A stretch of DNA of 64,000 nt from Allolobophora icterica (lineage: Eukaryota > Annelida > Clitellata > Crassiclitellata > Lumbricidae): positions 70,346,877 to 70,410,876 of the forward strand of contig OY744608.1 in assembly GCA_963556255.1 (NCBI GenBank). Direction: 5' to 3'. Position numbers and translations under genes: made by a program. The notes below the pieces were generated by a model that saw nothing but the letters and a program-made list of their open reading frames with translations, was not told the origin of the DNA and did not search any database. Position 1 is the stretch's first letter, and each line of letters begins with the position of its first letter. This document shows, piece after piece, positions 45,113-57,124 of this stretch.

Positions 45113-45360
45113 TCTATAGCGACCATATGGCCTCAACCTTGCTCACTTATCAATGAATTGATCGGGTGAGATCCTTCACCACCGCTGCCCTTTTGAATGG
45201 ATGCCACGCCATTTTAGGTCCCTGTGTACGGACTGTGCTATAGCGAATGTATGTCCTCGACTTTGCTTATTTATCAATGAATTGATTGGGTGAGATTCTT
45301 TACCACCTCTGCCAGTTCGAATGGGTGCCATGACTTTTAAAGTCACCTTGAACGGGCCGT
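45113..45360. repeat. About 125-bp tandem duplication
   Basis: Two copies of CTATAGCGA..ATAT..CCTC.AC.TTGCT.A.TTATCAATGAATTGAT.GGGTGAGAT. A related GAATGGGTGCCACGCCATTT segment occurs at 19095. Confidence 0.85.
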
Positions 45361-45461
45361 GGTAGCCCGAGACTCAATCTCGAAAATAAACCACCACCGG
45401 TTTCCGAACCCCACCGTCCAGATACGCCGTGACATAAGCTCTAACCACTCTTGCTAACCGG

Positions 45462-45925
45462 GCTATTGATAACCAGTAATAACCAGTGATAACTGGGCCA
45501 GAGATAACCAGTGTTAACCAGTGATAACTGATGACTGGCCCAGAGATAACCAGTGATAACTGAGCCAGAGATATGATAACCACTGATAACTGATAACCGG
45601 GCCAGAGATAACCAGTGATAACTGATAATTATTATTATTTCGTGTATCATGAATTAAAGGTGACAAACCGCAACTGCTTACAGAAAGAGTATACTACAAA
45701 AATATAATCGGGCCAGAGATAACCAGTGATAATCACTGATAACTGATAATCGGCCAGAGATAACCAGTGATAACCACTGATAACTGATAATCGGGCCTGA
45801 GATAACCAGTGATAACCATTGATTACTGATAATCGGCCAGAGATAACCAGTGATAACCATTGATAGCTGATAATCGGGCCAGAGATAACCAGTGATAACC
45901 ATTGCTAACTGATAACCGTAGATGT
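45462..45925. repeat. GATAACCAGTGATAACTGATAATCGGGCCAGA minisatellite
   Basis: Two blocks (45462-45635, 45708-45925) of 30-43-bp imperfect units separated by 70 bp of other sequence. Confidence 0.9.
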
Positions 45926-46007
45926 GTCCATTTGAAATACCGTACTTCATACAAAACAGTTATTTTTGTTGGTACAATAATAATATTTACAATTAATAGC
46001 CTACTCT

Positions 46008-46078
46008 CGTAATCGTAATCTACAAACTTCTAAAGCGCCACTCGAAGGCCAAGCGCAGGGCACCAGCCTATTCACAAT
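46008..46078 (-). repeat. SINE family B, 3' part
   Basis: Minus strand TGAATAGGCTGGTGCCCTGCGCTTGGCCTTCGAGTGGCGCTTTAGAAGTTTGTAGATTACGATTACGAG. Confidence 0.8.
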
Positions 46079-46354
46079 ATAGGCTAATGATAGGATTTAT
46101 AAGAAGAATAACAGAGCCACGAGTGAGGCATTAATCCTGCCGAGATGCAAGTTCCTGCATCCTTTGAGCCGACAGATTCCTCGTTCGTTATGTTTGTCAT
46201 GCAACAACCTGTCATCTTTTCCTCTGGAATTTTTATCAGTCGGAGTCTCTGAAGTCAGTTCTGATCCCTTCGCAATTCTCATTAGAAGCCCCGAGCTGTG
46301 TCATCATCTCCAGTTCATCGCTGACTGTCAGGCTTCAACATTCTAGAGCAGTAA

Positions 46355-46835
46355 CAGTCTGTCCGTCTGTCTGTCTGCCTGTCTGTCTGTCTGTCTATCT
46401 GTCTGTCTGTCCGTCTGTCTGTCTGTCTATCTGTCGGTCGGTCTCTCTGTCTGTCTGCAACGGTCTTCATCATTCTAAAGCAGTAAGTCTTTGTCTGTCT
46501 GCCTGTCTGCCTGCCTGCCTGCCTGCCTGTCGTCTGTCTGTCTGTCTGCCTGTCCGTCTGCTTGTCTGTCTGTCTGTCGTCTGTCGTCTGTCTGTCTGTC
46601 GTCTGTCTGTCTGTCTGTCGTCTGTCGTATGTCTGTCTGTCTGTCTGTCGTCTGTCTGTCTGTCTGTCTGTCTGTCTGCCTGTCTGTCTTTCTGTCGTCT
46701 GTCTGTCTGCCCTGACGTCACTTGCAAATGTCTTCATCATTCTGAAGCAAGAAGTCTTTGTCTGTCTATCTGTGAGATCTGTCTGTCTGTGAGCTCTGTT
46801 TGTCTGTTTGTCTATCTGTCTGTCTTTCTGTTTGT
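46355..46835. repeat. (CTGT)n / (CTGC)n compound microsatellite region
   Basis: Several CTGT blocks with CGTCTGT and CCTG variants, interrupted by a duplicated CATCATTCTAAAGCAGTAAGTC / CATCATTCTGAAGCAAGAAGTC segment near 46470 and 46735. An amplified larger unit is likely. Confidence 0.93.
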
Positions 46836-47285
46836 TTGCCCCCCGCTTTCCTTCAGCATTTCATTCTGCCAAGTGTCCAGCTGTGATCGTATTTATTTAT
46901 TGCTTTCTTCGATGCCACAAAGTCATAGTCATAGACAAAGGAATTGCCACATTTATCACCCGTCCTTATCGACTGCAGCTGTTCTTCAGGTTAAAACCTT
47001 TCCGAAGTAACTGCTCATTTTTACTTTACGCTCTTCACATTCTCACCGTTTTCCGGAGGGAGGGAGGGAGGGACACTCCAGAGTGGTCAAATGCACACTT
47101 TGCTTCGGAAAACACAATATTTCAGATCGTGCTCTGTAGTTCTTCTAATTCTTCCGTATCGTTGACACAAATCTGACACTAACAGAAGCTAACAAGGCGG
47201 CATCGCCATAAAAACTTCGTGGACAGGAAGACGGCTCCGATCACTTGGCTTTTAAGCAGAGTGATCTGAGCGGTCTCCTAAGCAC

Positions 47286-47368
47286 CTCATCAAACACTCG
47301 GAATGACGAACAGACGCAGGGTCGTTGGCGACAGTCTGGGTTTCCGAAATGTTATTGCCAGCGTCCAT
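47286..47368 (-). CDS. Possible first coding exon, unidentified
   Basis: On the minus strand an ATG in fair context (ATCAATATGG) opens 27 codons beginning MDAGNNISETQTVANDP, to a donor GATGAG|GTGCTT. No family recognised and the downstream partner is unknown; it may be chance. Confidence 0.22.
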
Positions 47369-47767
47369 ATTGATTGCTCTTTAGGTTTCCGTCTGCAAAA
47401 TGGCTTTTGTTGCTGGCTTTCGTCTTCCTGAGTGGGTTCCGCCACAGCAGTAATATTTTCCGTGATTTTAAGGAGCAGTAACCGTTATTGGAAAAACAAA
47501 ACAAAAAACAGAAACAATAATAAATATTAGCAATAAATCATTATTACATAAACAACATCAGATAATTTTTACACTGCACTTGACTGCATCCTGTGTAACT
47601 GACGTAATAGTAGTGGTGAGAACAAAACATCATGAAGGCAAAATGTGCTGATGTAGTAGGGGTATTAGTGTTATCCTATTTACTCCAACGTGTGGGGTTC
47701 TATTTAAATAGAAGACCAGCCAGTTAACTAACCAGCTTAAAGATTAAAATGATGAAGCATTCCTTGT

Positions 47768-48003
47768 GGGGCGTGGTGGCTCAGTGCTAAGTTCGGCGCT
47801 TTGTGACCGGAGGGTTGCAGGTTCGAATCCCACTCTAGCCGCTGCGTAAGGACCTTGGGCAAGTCCTTCACTCGCAATTGCTCGTGGCGCTTCGGCGTGA
47901 AAACTCCGACACAGTATACCAATGCTGTAGTCGGGAGCGCCTCTGAGTAGTAGTATTAGACTTGAGGAGTCGCTATAGAAATATCCGAAATAAATAAATA
48001 AAT
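47768..48003 (+). repeat. SINE family D, full length
   Basis: Head GGGCGTGGTGGCTCAGTGCTAAG, B-box AGGTTCGAATCCC, GGACCTTGGGCAAGTCCTTCACTCGCAATTGCTC core, and end GAGCGCCTCTGAGTAGTAG...GTCGCTATAGAAATATCCG with an AAATAAATAAAT tail. It combines the CORE-like segment of family C with a different 3' end. Confidence 0.85.
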
Positions 48004-48139
48004 GCCTCGGATACTAATTAAGACAGTTAAGAAATTACTTGCTCCGATGAAAATGATTTGCTCGACAAGTCTATAATCTGGACCTCCTGATAACAGGACT
48101 CAGACCTCCTTCAGACTACTTTTTAGAAAAAAACCTCTG

Positions 48140-48240
48140 ACTTGACGAAGCGCTCGTGAATAAGCTAGTGCCCTGTGCTTGGCTTTCGAATGGCGTTTTA
48201 GAAGTTTGGAGATAACGATTACAATCACAAATGCAATTGA
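48140..48240 (+). repeat. SINE family B, 3' part
   Basis: GCGCTCGTGAATAAGCTAGTGCCCTGTGCTTGGCTTTCGAATGGCGTTTTAGAAGTTTGGAGATAACGATTAC. Confidence 0.8.
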
Positions 48241-48334
48241 AAGTGAAAGTGACATAAGAACATAAGAACAAATATCCCTGTCCACAAAACCTGTAGAAAG
48301 GACAGCTGCGGTCCCTTACACAAACTCCATTGTA

Positions 48335-48405
48335 AATGTAACTGTAACAGAACATTTATATAGCGCCGCTCAGACAGTAAGACTGATCAGAGGCGCTCTC
48401 TGCGC
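48335..48405 (-). repeat. Family D retroposon 3' end
   Basis: Minus strand GAGCGCCTCTGATCAGTCTTACTGTCTGAGCGGCGCTATATAAATGTTC. Confidence 0.65.
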
Positions 48406-48560
48406 TAGCCTAGATGATGTTAAAAGTAATTAAGAACTAGGATATCATTATAACAGTTGCAGAACAATCCAGGTAAACTAGAAGGGTGACCAGTGGCTGG
48501 CCCACGCACACACTTAGAACCAACCAACAGATTCCCGTCAGCCACTGGTACGACGCGTTA

Positions 48561-48795
48561 ACGACGTCATATTTCTTAGCCTCGGCATATGAGTTGGGTG
48601 GTCAGTCCTTTCCTTCACCGCTTGATCCTCCCACCAACAGTGTATACGTCCAGTTTTACACAACGACCTCTTATATATACAGTGGTTGCTGCATCTGAGT
48701 TCGCTATAGGTCGCGCATTGGAACAGAAACATGCCATGGCGTGGATTTGAAGCCCGACCTCTCGGTCAACAGTCCAGCAGACTATGGCCTACATC
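48561..48795 (-). repeat. SINE family A, diverged
   Basis: Minus strand: GACTGTTGACCGAGAGGTCGGGCTTCAAATCCACG head part, ATGCCGAGGCTAAGAAATATG near the end; the middle has a 30-bp insertion. Confidence 0.75.
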
Positions 48796-48867
48796 CGCTT
48801 GACGAATCGGACAGATGAGGCGATGGCAAACAGACTGGTTGGTGTAGGCTTTGGTTCCATTAGGAAA

Positions 48868-48965
48868 TTATCGTAATCATAATCTAAAATTTTCTAAAGA
48901 GCCACTTTAAAGCTAAGCGAAAAGCACCAACATATTCACGAGCGCTGCGTCGTATCCGAGGGGTT
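48868..48965 (-). repeat. SINE family B, 3' part
   Basis: Minus strand AGCGCTCGTGAATATGTTGGTGC...TTAGAAAATTTTAGATTATGATTACGATA. Confidence 0.7.
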
Positions 48966-49780
48966 GTCCAGAAATCGATGTCAATTGGAGGCCCAAGTCC
49001 AGTTGCCAGAGACCAGAGAAGCAGCGCAGATGTTAGGTGGGTTTAATTGAGGTCGAGAAGGCTTTGAAGGCAGATGATCAGATGGATCAGGGTAGGAATT
49101 CTTGAGTCTTAAATTTGGAGTGGAAAGCCTGTGGAATGATGAGTAGATGAGCCTGCGATAGATGACGGTGAGTGACAGTATTGGTGATGGAACTGAGGAA
49201 ATGCCTTTCCTGCTATCCGCTACGAAGGAGGTCTTAATTAGATTCGTGTAGTTAGGCTATTCCTCGTTGTCCACTACTTTATATTCCGAGTTCTTGGTCT
49301 AATTTGACCGATGGATGGAAGTCGAGACGACATCCGGGTTCCGTCCTCGGATACGTGGAAACAGCGACAGGATATATAGTGACGTTAATTGTTCCGGAGT
49401 GGTGCGCATAAAGCCCAGGGTGGAGATATGTCCGACTCCGCCAACAACTTCACCCCGGACGATATGTAGCATCACGCCCTCAGAACCAATCTCGCATTTC
49501 ATTTAACTCTCGATGGCATATTTCGGGTGAAACCATAAATGATTTTGTCAGATTCTCGTTTCGAAATAAATGTATAACGAGACGTTGATTTTAAATGTAA
49601 CCTCTGATGCAATCTAACTTAATAGAATTCTTCCATCATATTGTTGCAAGGCAATATAAATTAGCCAAATTCTTCGTTACAGCCATTCTAAGAATTTAAA
49701 TGTATGTGTAACTGTTAAGGTAGGCCTACTATACATTTAAACACTGTGGGAATTGTAGAAAAAAAGACTGGGAGTGTTGA
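48966..49780. other. No gene recognised
   Basis: 49310-49506 has open frames on both strands (63 and 67 codons) with balanced composition; no domain recognised. Confidence 0.3.
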
Positions 49781-50090
49781 ACATTTTTTCCGTATTTTAG
49801 AAACTGATGTCATCGAAATTTGAAAGCAGTTGATTTCAACGCTAGCTGTTTTGCAATGTCAGACTCGAAACAAAATCAATTAGTTTGTTGAGAAAATTCA
49901 AAAATGCATACATGATATATCATGCAAAATGTCTTGTCTTTGTCAGAGACTCAGAGTCAAATAATGCTAAATCAAACTAGCACACCTGAGGGAGTTGGAA
50001 ACGATCCCTCTGTGGTGTGAAATGAAGATTTAACTGGGAGGGTCCTAAGAAAGACTAGGGGGTTGAAGCCCCACCCCCCGACAATTCCCA
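49780..50090 (+). repeat. Unnamed dispersed repeat, copy 2
   Basis: Partner of 40290-40585 in the opposite orientation; both copies are diverged by substitutions and small indels. Confidence 0.75.
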
Positions 50091-50529
50091 CCCTGCATTT
50101 AAATGTCAAATATTTTCCATAAAAATTAATTAGTCAAGTACATTCATGTAGATATAAAATATTTTAATGAAAGTGAACTTTAGATGCATTTCTTGCAACG
50201 ATTACCATGTAGAAACGAGGTCGACAAGTTGCACCGACATATCCAATTTCTTAACATCAGGCACATAGGCTACATATAGAGCAGATCCATCACACTTTCC
50301 CGTTTTTCCAATTACGTGGTTCGCGGCCTCAGAAGAGGATTGAGCAGGAAAGACCAAATGGCAGCGGCAATGAATTACGGTTCGAACTGAGAAACAGATA
50401 AAAGAAGGCGAAGGAAAGGTCTTAGTGCATCAACGCGGGACTTATGGAGCTTGACATCCGTACATGCATTAAGCAAATGCCATCAAGTGCAGTCAGTTTG
50501 GAAAAAGTTAGAAGAAATAAAGGAGGAGT

Positions 50530-50790
50530 GCATGATATGTATTAGTTAGCATGCTGGACTCTCAATCGAGAGAGGTCGGGAGTTCAAATCCCTAAATTTG
50601 GTTTGAGATTTCTTCACTGTCTGCATACCATAGCTAACTCAGCAATAATGAGTACACTGATCGTACTCAGTCGGTGGGAAAATGAGACGGCGAGGGAGAG
50701 GACTGGTCACCCGCTTTCACATGCTGAGGCTAAGAAAAATGAAGTTGCTAACACTTCATACCCGTGGCTGCTCTTCTTCTACCACTAGGC
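50530..50790 (+). repeat. SINE family A, full length
   Basis: GCATGATATGTATTAGTTAGCATGCTGGACTCTCAATCGAGAG head, GGGAGTTCAAATCCC B-box, GCTAACTCAGCAATAATGAGTACACTGATCGTAC body, AGTTGCTAACACTTCATACCCGTGGCTGCTCTTCTTC end. Confidence 0.87.
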
Positions 50791-51061
50791 CTACAAAGGC
50801 ACTTGAGAATAGCTGAGCTGTCCCAACTTCATTTTGTCTAAGACTGTATAATTTCAGTTCCACTTTTAAAATTGTCGCAAATAGATTTGTTATCAAGAGT
50901 CGAATAGAATTGATCTAACATAAGACTTTCTGAAAACATTAGCACAGCTCGGTTCCAAGACACTCTCATGAAATTCAGTTGCAAGATATATCTAGCCAAA
51001 CATCAGTCATCAGACTTTTCAAACGAACACAAGGTTATCAACACAAAAAGATGAAACTGGA

Positions 51062-51180
51062 TGGATTCGGACTACTCTTTGGAACCCCTCTGATCTGACG
51101 CAGCGCTCTTGAATAGGCTGGTGCCCTGCGCTTGGCTTTCAAGTGGCGCTTTAGAAGTTTGGAGATTACGATTACGAAGA
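51062..51180 (+). repeat. SINE family B, 3' part
   Basis: GCAGCGCTCTTGAATAGGCTGGTGCCCTGCGCTTGGC...GCGCTTTAGAAGTTTGGAGATTACGATTACGA, close to the family consensus. Confidence 0.82.
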
Positions 51181-51456
51181 GTTTAACAACATCTGGTGGC
51201 AGCAAAAGGCTGTTGATATCGATAAGAAATTTTTTTTCTAATTTTCGCCGCAGCACAGCACATTAACCGAGTGGCAGTACTTAGCAGTTTCCACAGTTAA
51301 ACGACACCTTATGGCATCAAAAAGAACACACTTGCTTACTTATTTACTTGCTTATTTTATCACTTTTTTATTACGATTTATTACTTCTATGTGTTACAAT
51401 TAATGCGCTCTAGCTATTGTCCCATTGTGCGTTTGCTAATGGTGTAATAAAGCATA

Positions 51457-51502
<46 letters not shown>

Positions 51503-53220
51503 AAACTCGTTGAGGTTAACACGAACAATTTTGAGCAGCTGGATGGATGGATCCAGAGTTTAAAGACATCTTATGGCAACAAAGGCCGGTTACGTCCACA
51601 TAAATTATTTTGTCATATTACAGCTCTTTACTTTCGCTGTCAACAAGATCACTGCATTTCACTGACTACCATTTTTACCACCTTGAAACCCCTTTCACTG
51701 CATTAGTTATCAACTAAACCTAAAAGATTTGCCAAATCAGACAGATAATTCGATTATTACTCGGAAAGCCAGAGGCGGGCATTGCTTTATGGGCGGCAGG
51801 AAGTCATTTGACCATAACCCGGTTTGCACAGCCCTATGAAGCACAAGGCGGTCTCTAGAAAATGTCAACATTCGCAGGAGTAAACATCATCGGAGGTCAA
51901 AGACACCTGGACAGACACGGTCAGAGAGAACCACTGGCAGAGACACCGACACAAACAACCACGCGAACAGACCATTATAGCAACGTCCATTATAAAGCGA
52001 GAGCCAGCAAATGACCACCGATTCAGAGGAATAACACTTACGTCTGTTTGTCGAACACTGGACGACACAAAGTCTTTACACGTTCATCGCGGCCTCAATT
52101 GTTTCCAGCAAATTGATGAGTTTGCTCGTCATATATACCGAATATAATACTGTTCACTTTCCATGGCAATCCGTTGCTGTACGTGGGCCCACCACCGATG
52201 ACTCCTCTGGTCTTCTGTGCAACGCTTTACCCAACTGATGATATGTTCTAAATAACATCTGACACATCCTACAGGCCAGCCAGAGAACGTGTCTTGTTCT
52301 CAGAGTGGCGCTGTGTAAATTACTTTCATAAATAATAAATAACATCAAAAAATAAATAATAAATATCCCTAACGTGTCAGGGTGTTCGAAAATAACACTC
52401 GACCAATTAGAACACTGTCCCAGTCTTGTCCACTTCTGCAGTTGGACATAATAAATTGGCAGCTCATTCCCGACGCCAAGGCCAGCCGTCAGCGAAAATA
52501 ACTTAACAAAAACCACGAGTTTCTGTTTTCTTCCACTGGTTTTTGAGAAACACGATGGGAACTGTCTTTTTAAGGGCATTCGAGAACCACTTCATATCGA
52601 TGTCATGTTCTGACAGGTAATTTTGTAGAGCTGAAACAATTTCTTGGATATATTGTCGTGGACCACACCATATATCTGAATTCGTGTATTACAGAGAAGC
52701 CCAATAAACTGTGTCATGTTAAGGATGGACTTGTTTGTGACAGTCAGAAAATTGCAAGGTCCTTCAGAAAATACAGTCCAGCTTTGTAAATACAGCCTAA
52801 TAAAACAATCACCGCAAGGCAGAGCTGCATAGAGATTCTCATGCATCACTGAGTCTCATAATTATGTAAGTAGTGAACAAAATGGCACCGACATAAGAAG
52901 AAATAGAAGAGCTGGCTACAGACACAGCAATGCATTGCACTTCTTATGGATCCCCTACTGCACCTACACTGACAAGCTCTGTTGTCTCCACCAATAACAG
53001 AACTTGGCAGTTGCTCTACAGTACTTGCACCACAGGTTTGGACTAATCACTTTAAGACATGTTTTAAAATTTACGCATTTATGTATATAATTTAAATAAA
53101 TATAGTGTGATAAACAGAAAACAATTTTTGCAACTGTACTTATAACATTTCATAAATATTATGATAACATGTGAGTATCTGTAAGATTACACCGCCTTGG
53201 CCCTTGGCACTGTCATAGAA
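51181..53220. other. No gene recognised; short (ACTT)n
   Basis: (ACTT)n at 51457-51501. Frames of 85-141 codons on the minus strand at 52154-52849 have no recognisable domains or splice-pair support. Confidence 0.35.
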
Positions 53221-53224
53221 AAGA

Positions 53225-53715
53225 AAAGTTTCCATATCTCATAGTGGCACTTACGGGAGGTACTCATTTACTTACGAGAGTTACTCATTTACTTACGGGA
53301 GGTACTTAACTACTTACAGGAGGTACTCGTATACTAATGGAAAGTACTCATTTAGGCCTACTTACGGTAGGTACTCACTTACTTACGGGAGGTACTCATT
53401 TACACACGGCAGGTACTCATTTACACACCGGAGGTACTCATTTACACATGGGAGTTATTCATTTACATACGGGAGGCACTCATTACTTATGGGAGGAACT
53501 CGTTTACTTACGGGAAGTAGGCCTACTCATTTACCTACGGTAGCTACTCACTTATTACAGGATGTACTTTACTTACGGGAGGTACTCATTTACTTACGGG
53601 AGGTACTCTTTTACTTACGGAAGGTACTCATTTACTTACGGGAGGTACCATTTACTTACGGTAGGTACTCACGTACGGGAGGTACTCATTTAGTTATTGA
53701 AGGAACTCATTTTCT
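53225..53715. repeat. 21-bp minisatellite TACTTACGGGAGGTACTCATT
   Basis: About 22 imperfect copies. The unit is divisible by three, giving artefact frames with G-T-H-L-H-T periodicity. Two units carry TAGGCCTA (53353, 53518). Confidence 0.94.
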
Positions 53716-54396
53716 TTTTGTAAGGGCTCTCTTAGACGAACTCAGGACCAAGTTCTGGGATACAAGACCAGCGCATGGAGGACTGTGCTGTTTATTTCCC
53801 AGACACGATACTAGAGGATTGCAATTCAGGTTCATGGGAAGGACTCGGTGTGAAGTTCGTGCACAGCATAAGAGTCTCAGATTATTCGTGTAATGAACAC
53901 TGATTAAAGTCATCTGAGCCACATGTCGGAACGTAGAACGCGTTGCCTGTGAACCTGAAACCCTTTCGTTCAACATACAACGCTACACGGAAGAAATATT
54001 TTTAAATAAGTACATTCTACACAAATAATTACATGTGCACATCTATTAGGGTCTTAAGCAATCAAGTGAAAGCATGAAATTATCCGTTCGTGTTGTTGCA
54101 TGTGATGACATTTCTGGTTCAGCTGCCTGCTTTAAATTGACCTATGTGGTTTTTATTTCTTTTTAAATATCAGATAAGCCTAAGGTATAAGTCAGTGAGT
54201 CCGTCAGTCAGTAAATCAGTCAGTCAGTTAGGCAGCCTGTGTTAGGCCCTACAATTACGAACTACACCTAATAGAACTTATTTTTACTCAGCAAGTGAAA
54301 AAACATCACTTCAAGATCAATAATCCAACCTCCCACAAGATACATTAGTTTTCCAATTCAGAAATTCAGAAAAATCGCATCAGTCTTTTTCCTTAC

Positions 54397-54553
54397 CACC
54401 AGTTTGGCTTCTCCATGCATCCGAGTCTCCGAAAAACTCTTCTTCTTCTTTACACAAACAGTCGTTGGACTCAAAGTCATTCTTCAGCAGCGTTAGGAGC
54501 TCATGTCCCAAGAACCACCCAATCAAAGAAGAATCTGCAAACCTCCGATACAA
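54397..54553 (-). CDS. Internal exon of an unidentified host gene
   Basis: 157 bp between a strong acceptor (TTATGTGGTATTGCAG) and a good donor (GGTG|GTAAGG) on the minus strand. It holds 52 codons in phase 0 in, phase 1 out. The peptide begins LYRRFADSSLIGWFLGHELL, has DCLCKEEEEFFGDSDAW near the end, and has protein-like composition throughout. Splice sites, phase and composition agree, so I think it is real. I cannot name the family; the hydrophobic first half and acidic second half suggest a folded domain edge followed by a flexible linker. Flanking exons were not located. Confidence 0.6.
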
Positions 54554-54699
54554 CTGCAATACCACATAATAGAAAACATACACGCACATATACTTGTAGA
54601 CATTAAATTCCCTTATATCAGCCACAGGCACACAACAAGAAGTCGTTGTTAAATCATAACAGATTGCATCTGCCGAAAACATTCACTTGCAACGGAATT

Positions 54700-55200
54700 T
54701 TAATTCTAAGAAAATATTCAAATGTTGACACGGTGGAATATTTTAATTTCAAACATGTGATACAAAGGTTCCCAGAACACCGATACTTTTACTCTATACT
54801 AGGAGGCCTATATAGGAAATGATGATGTAGGCATGTATGGCACTTTGGATTAAGCCTCATAAATTTTTTATTGAATGTGCAGCCAGGAAGCCTGACGGAA
54901 ATGAGAACTGTCATATGTCAAACTTTAGCAACTAAGATGCAGAGAGAGGGGAGATACCGGTAATTACCAACAGCACCCACCAAAATATTCCTCTTCCAAA
55001 TATGCTTGCCTGAAATTCTAGGTTGCATAGAGGTGGTTAGAGTCAAAATCCTCGAGCAGAACCATAAATTCTTCAACTCCATCACAAACTAAGCTATAAG
55101 AATGGCAGAAATATCCGTTGTCGGCCTATGGAGAACTTTGTCAAATAACAGTGCCCCGAATTTACATGGAACAACTAAATCGTTTTCAATCTCAGCTCGT
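54700..55200. other. No gene recognised
   Basis: AT-rich sequence without supported frames. Confidence 0.4.
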
Positions 55201-55224
55201 TGCACTTAAACTGAGAGATTTTGA

Positions 55225-55860
55225 AGTGCTGATGAGCTTACCTCCATAACGGTAGTTTTGTCGTCTAAAATACTCGTTTTCGTTTTAGAACAAATTTATC
55301 CATTTTCAATATCGGCAATATCGGAACACGACGTGTACAAGCAAAATCAACGACGTATTAAATGCTTAGGCCCTATATTATGTAACGGAGGGAGCGTTCT
55401 TCAGCTAGTCGGCTTCGATTTGTTTAAGCAAGGAGAGTTATTGATTCTGAGATTGTGAGAGAACTGAGGGGTTAGGAGTCATATCACATCCCGATATGAC
55501 TAAGATAACAACCATAAGGCGGAGAGTGAGGGTGATGTCAGATCTTTCTAAGAAGAGTGTAGCTGTGGCTCAGATCTGTGGCGGGTCACCTGTGTGGCTG
55601 AAAGTCTGCCTGTGATTCATTTCGTCTGGCTCTCGATTAACCTGTGTATCGAAGTACTTTCATACTTTTGTTGTACATACTCCTCACTTTGTCTACATAC
55701 ACGAAGCAAGGCGGAGACAGCGATTTCTGGGAAGGCACAATAATAAAATATTGATTGGCATTGTTTAAAAGTGGGTGGTTCGGTAACCCCCAGTCCAAAA
55801 AGTGTGGGTACGGATAATCCTCATACCCACCACAAATTACGTCTACGTAACTGGCCACAA
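55225..55860 (+). repeat. Unnamed dispersed repeat, copy 1 (with 200-bp insertion)
   Basis: Matches 60170-60460: GATGAGCTTACCTCCATAACG, TATTGATTCTGAGATTGTG, CTACATACACGAAGCAAGGCGGAGAC and GATTTCTGGGAAGGCACAATAATAAAATATTGA. Relative to the other copy, about 210 bp (55456-55664) are additional. Confidence 0.75.
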
Positions 55861-56765
55861 GTAGTAGCTGTCAAATTATAAAATGATAACTTGAATTCGA
55901 TGTGGTTTAAAACAAAGTCTGGCCAGTGTTGGTTGAAAGCCCACTCACCACGACAAGGTCCTGACCAAAGAGTGAGGGGTTAGTAGGTTAGCTCAACACA
56001 ACAAGATTTGATGAGATGTTAGTAGTGCCAGATCCACAGGCCAGGGGTGCTCTTAATAACTACCAAAAACAGTAATTTCAATTTCATTGATTTTTTAAGC
56101 AAATTTGTCTCAAGTTACCATCATAACAGTATATCGTGAAAGAGACAAAAAAATAATCTGAATTTCTCTGAACAATTCTCTGAAAAAATCTCAATTTTAT
56201 TGAATTATTTTTAAAGCAAATTTTCACTTTAGGTTATCTGAAACTGGTGAATAATTATCTCAGGTAAATTTTCCTTACTGTACTTAAGCGATAAAATAAC
56301 TCATGCAATTTTTTGCTTTAAGAGCTAGAAGCGTCGTGTAACTTTGAAAGTTGCAATTGTTGCAAAAGTTGTAAGCAAATTTTCAGTGAAGCAAAAAAGG
56401 TTTGGCAGTTTGTTAAATTCTGAAAGCAGCAGCTGTATGTAACAATGTTTGAACCCCATCATCAGAATATATTAACATTGCCCATTGCGCTTGTATTTGA
56501 AATGTATGTATATTACAAATGAATACTTTCTATAAACTGTAGGCTGGATATTTCTTTTCGCGGCTTGGCAGAGGTATGCTTGGAATTTTATATTAAATTC
56601 GTAAAAGAATCGTGGATCTAACACAGGGTGTTAGTAAATTAACAAATAATTATAGTCGGTTCGTTTTAGAAGTCATATTGATATAATTAAACAGCTCACT
56701 CTTTGAAGACTGGCAGTTAATTGTCCTCATTCTGTAGTGGGTTTTCTTTTTCCTTTGAAAAGATA
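55861..56765. other. No gene recognised
   Basis: AT-rich; loosely repeated AATTTTCTCTGAA / AAGCAAATTTTCA motifs near 56090-56400. Confidence 0.4.
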
Positions 56766-56767
56766 AC

Positions 56768-56945
56768 GTTTCAAACTTCCAATTGTCTTTTGCAACATTC
56801 ATTACTCTTTGAAGCATAGATTATCTCGAATGTTCCAAACTTCATTAGCAGCATCCATTTCTCTTTACGCATGGATGTCGAATGTTCCAAACTTCCAACT
56901 GTCTTTGCAGCATTCATTTCTCTTGAAGCATGGATGTCGTTTTCT
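56768..56945. repeat. About 60-bp tandem repeat, three copies
   Basis: Unit GTTCCAAACTTCCAACTGTC...GCATGGATGTCGAAT. Confidence 0.85.
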
Positions 56946-57124
56946 TCTTCCGACCGTGTCGCTGTTTTTCAATTCGATCTTGACTTGTCTCTGGTGGTGA
57001 GGAGGGAACGATGAAGTTCGCAGTGAATGGGCAACGATGAGACCGCGCTAAGTAACCATGCTAATGTTCTAATGTTCTGTAATTCTTATCAGCTAAAACT
57101 CTAAAGTGTCTCTAAGAAGCAAAA

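Noticed and set aside
46315..46740. Arg/Gln/Thr/Asp-rich frames
   Set aside because: CTGT/CAGA microsatellite translation; the same at 17.1 and 31.7 kb.
53225..53715. CRISPR array
   Set aside because: The 21-bp units are contiguous with no spacers, and the genome is eukaryotic.
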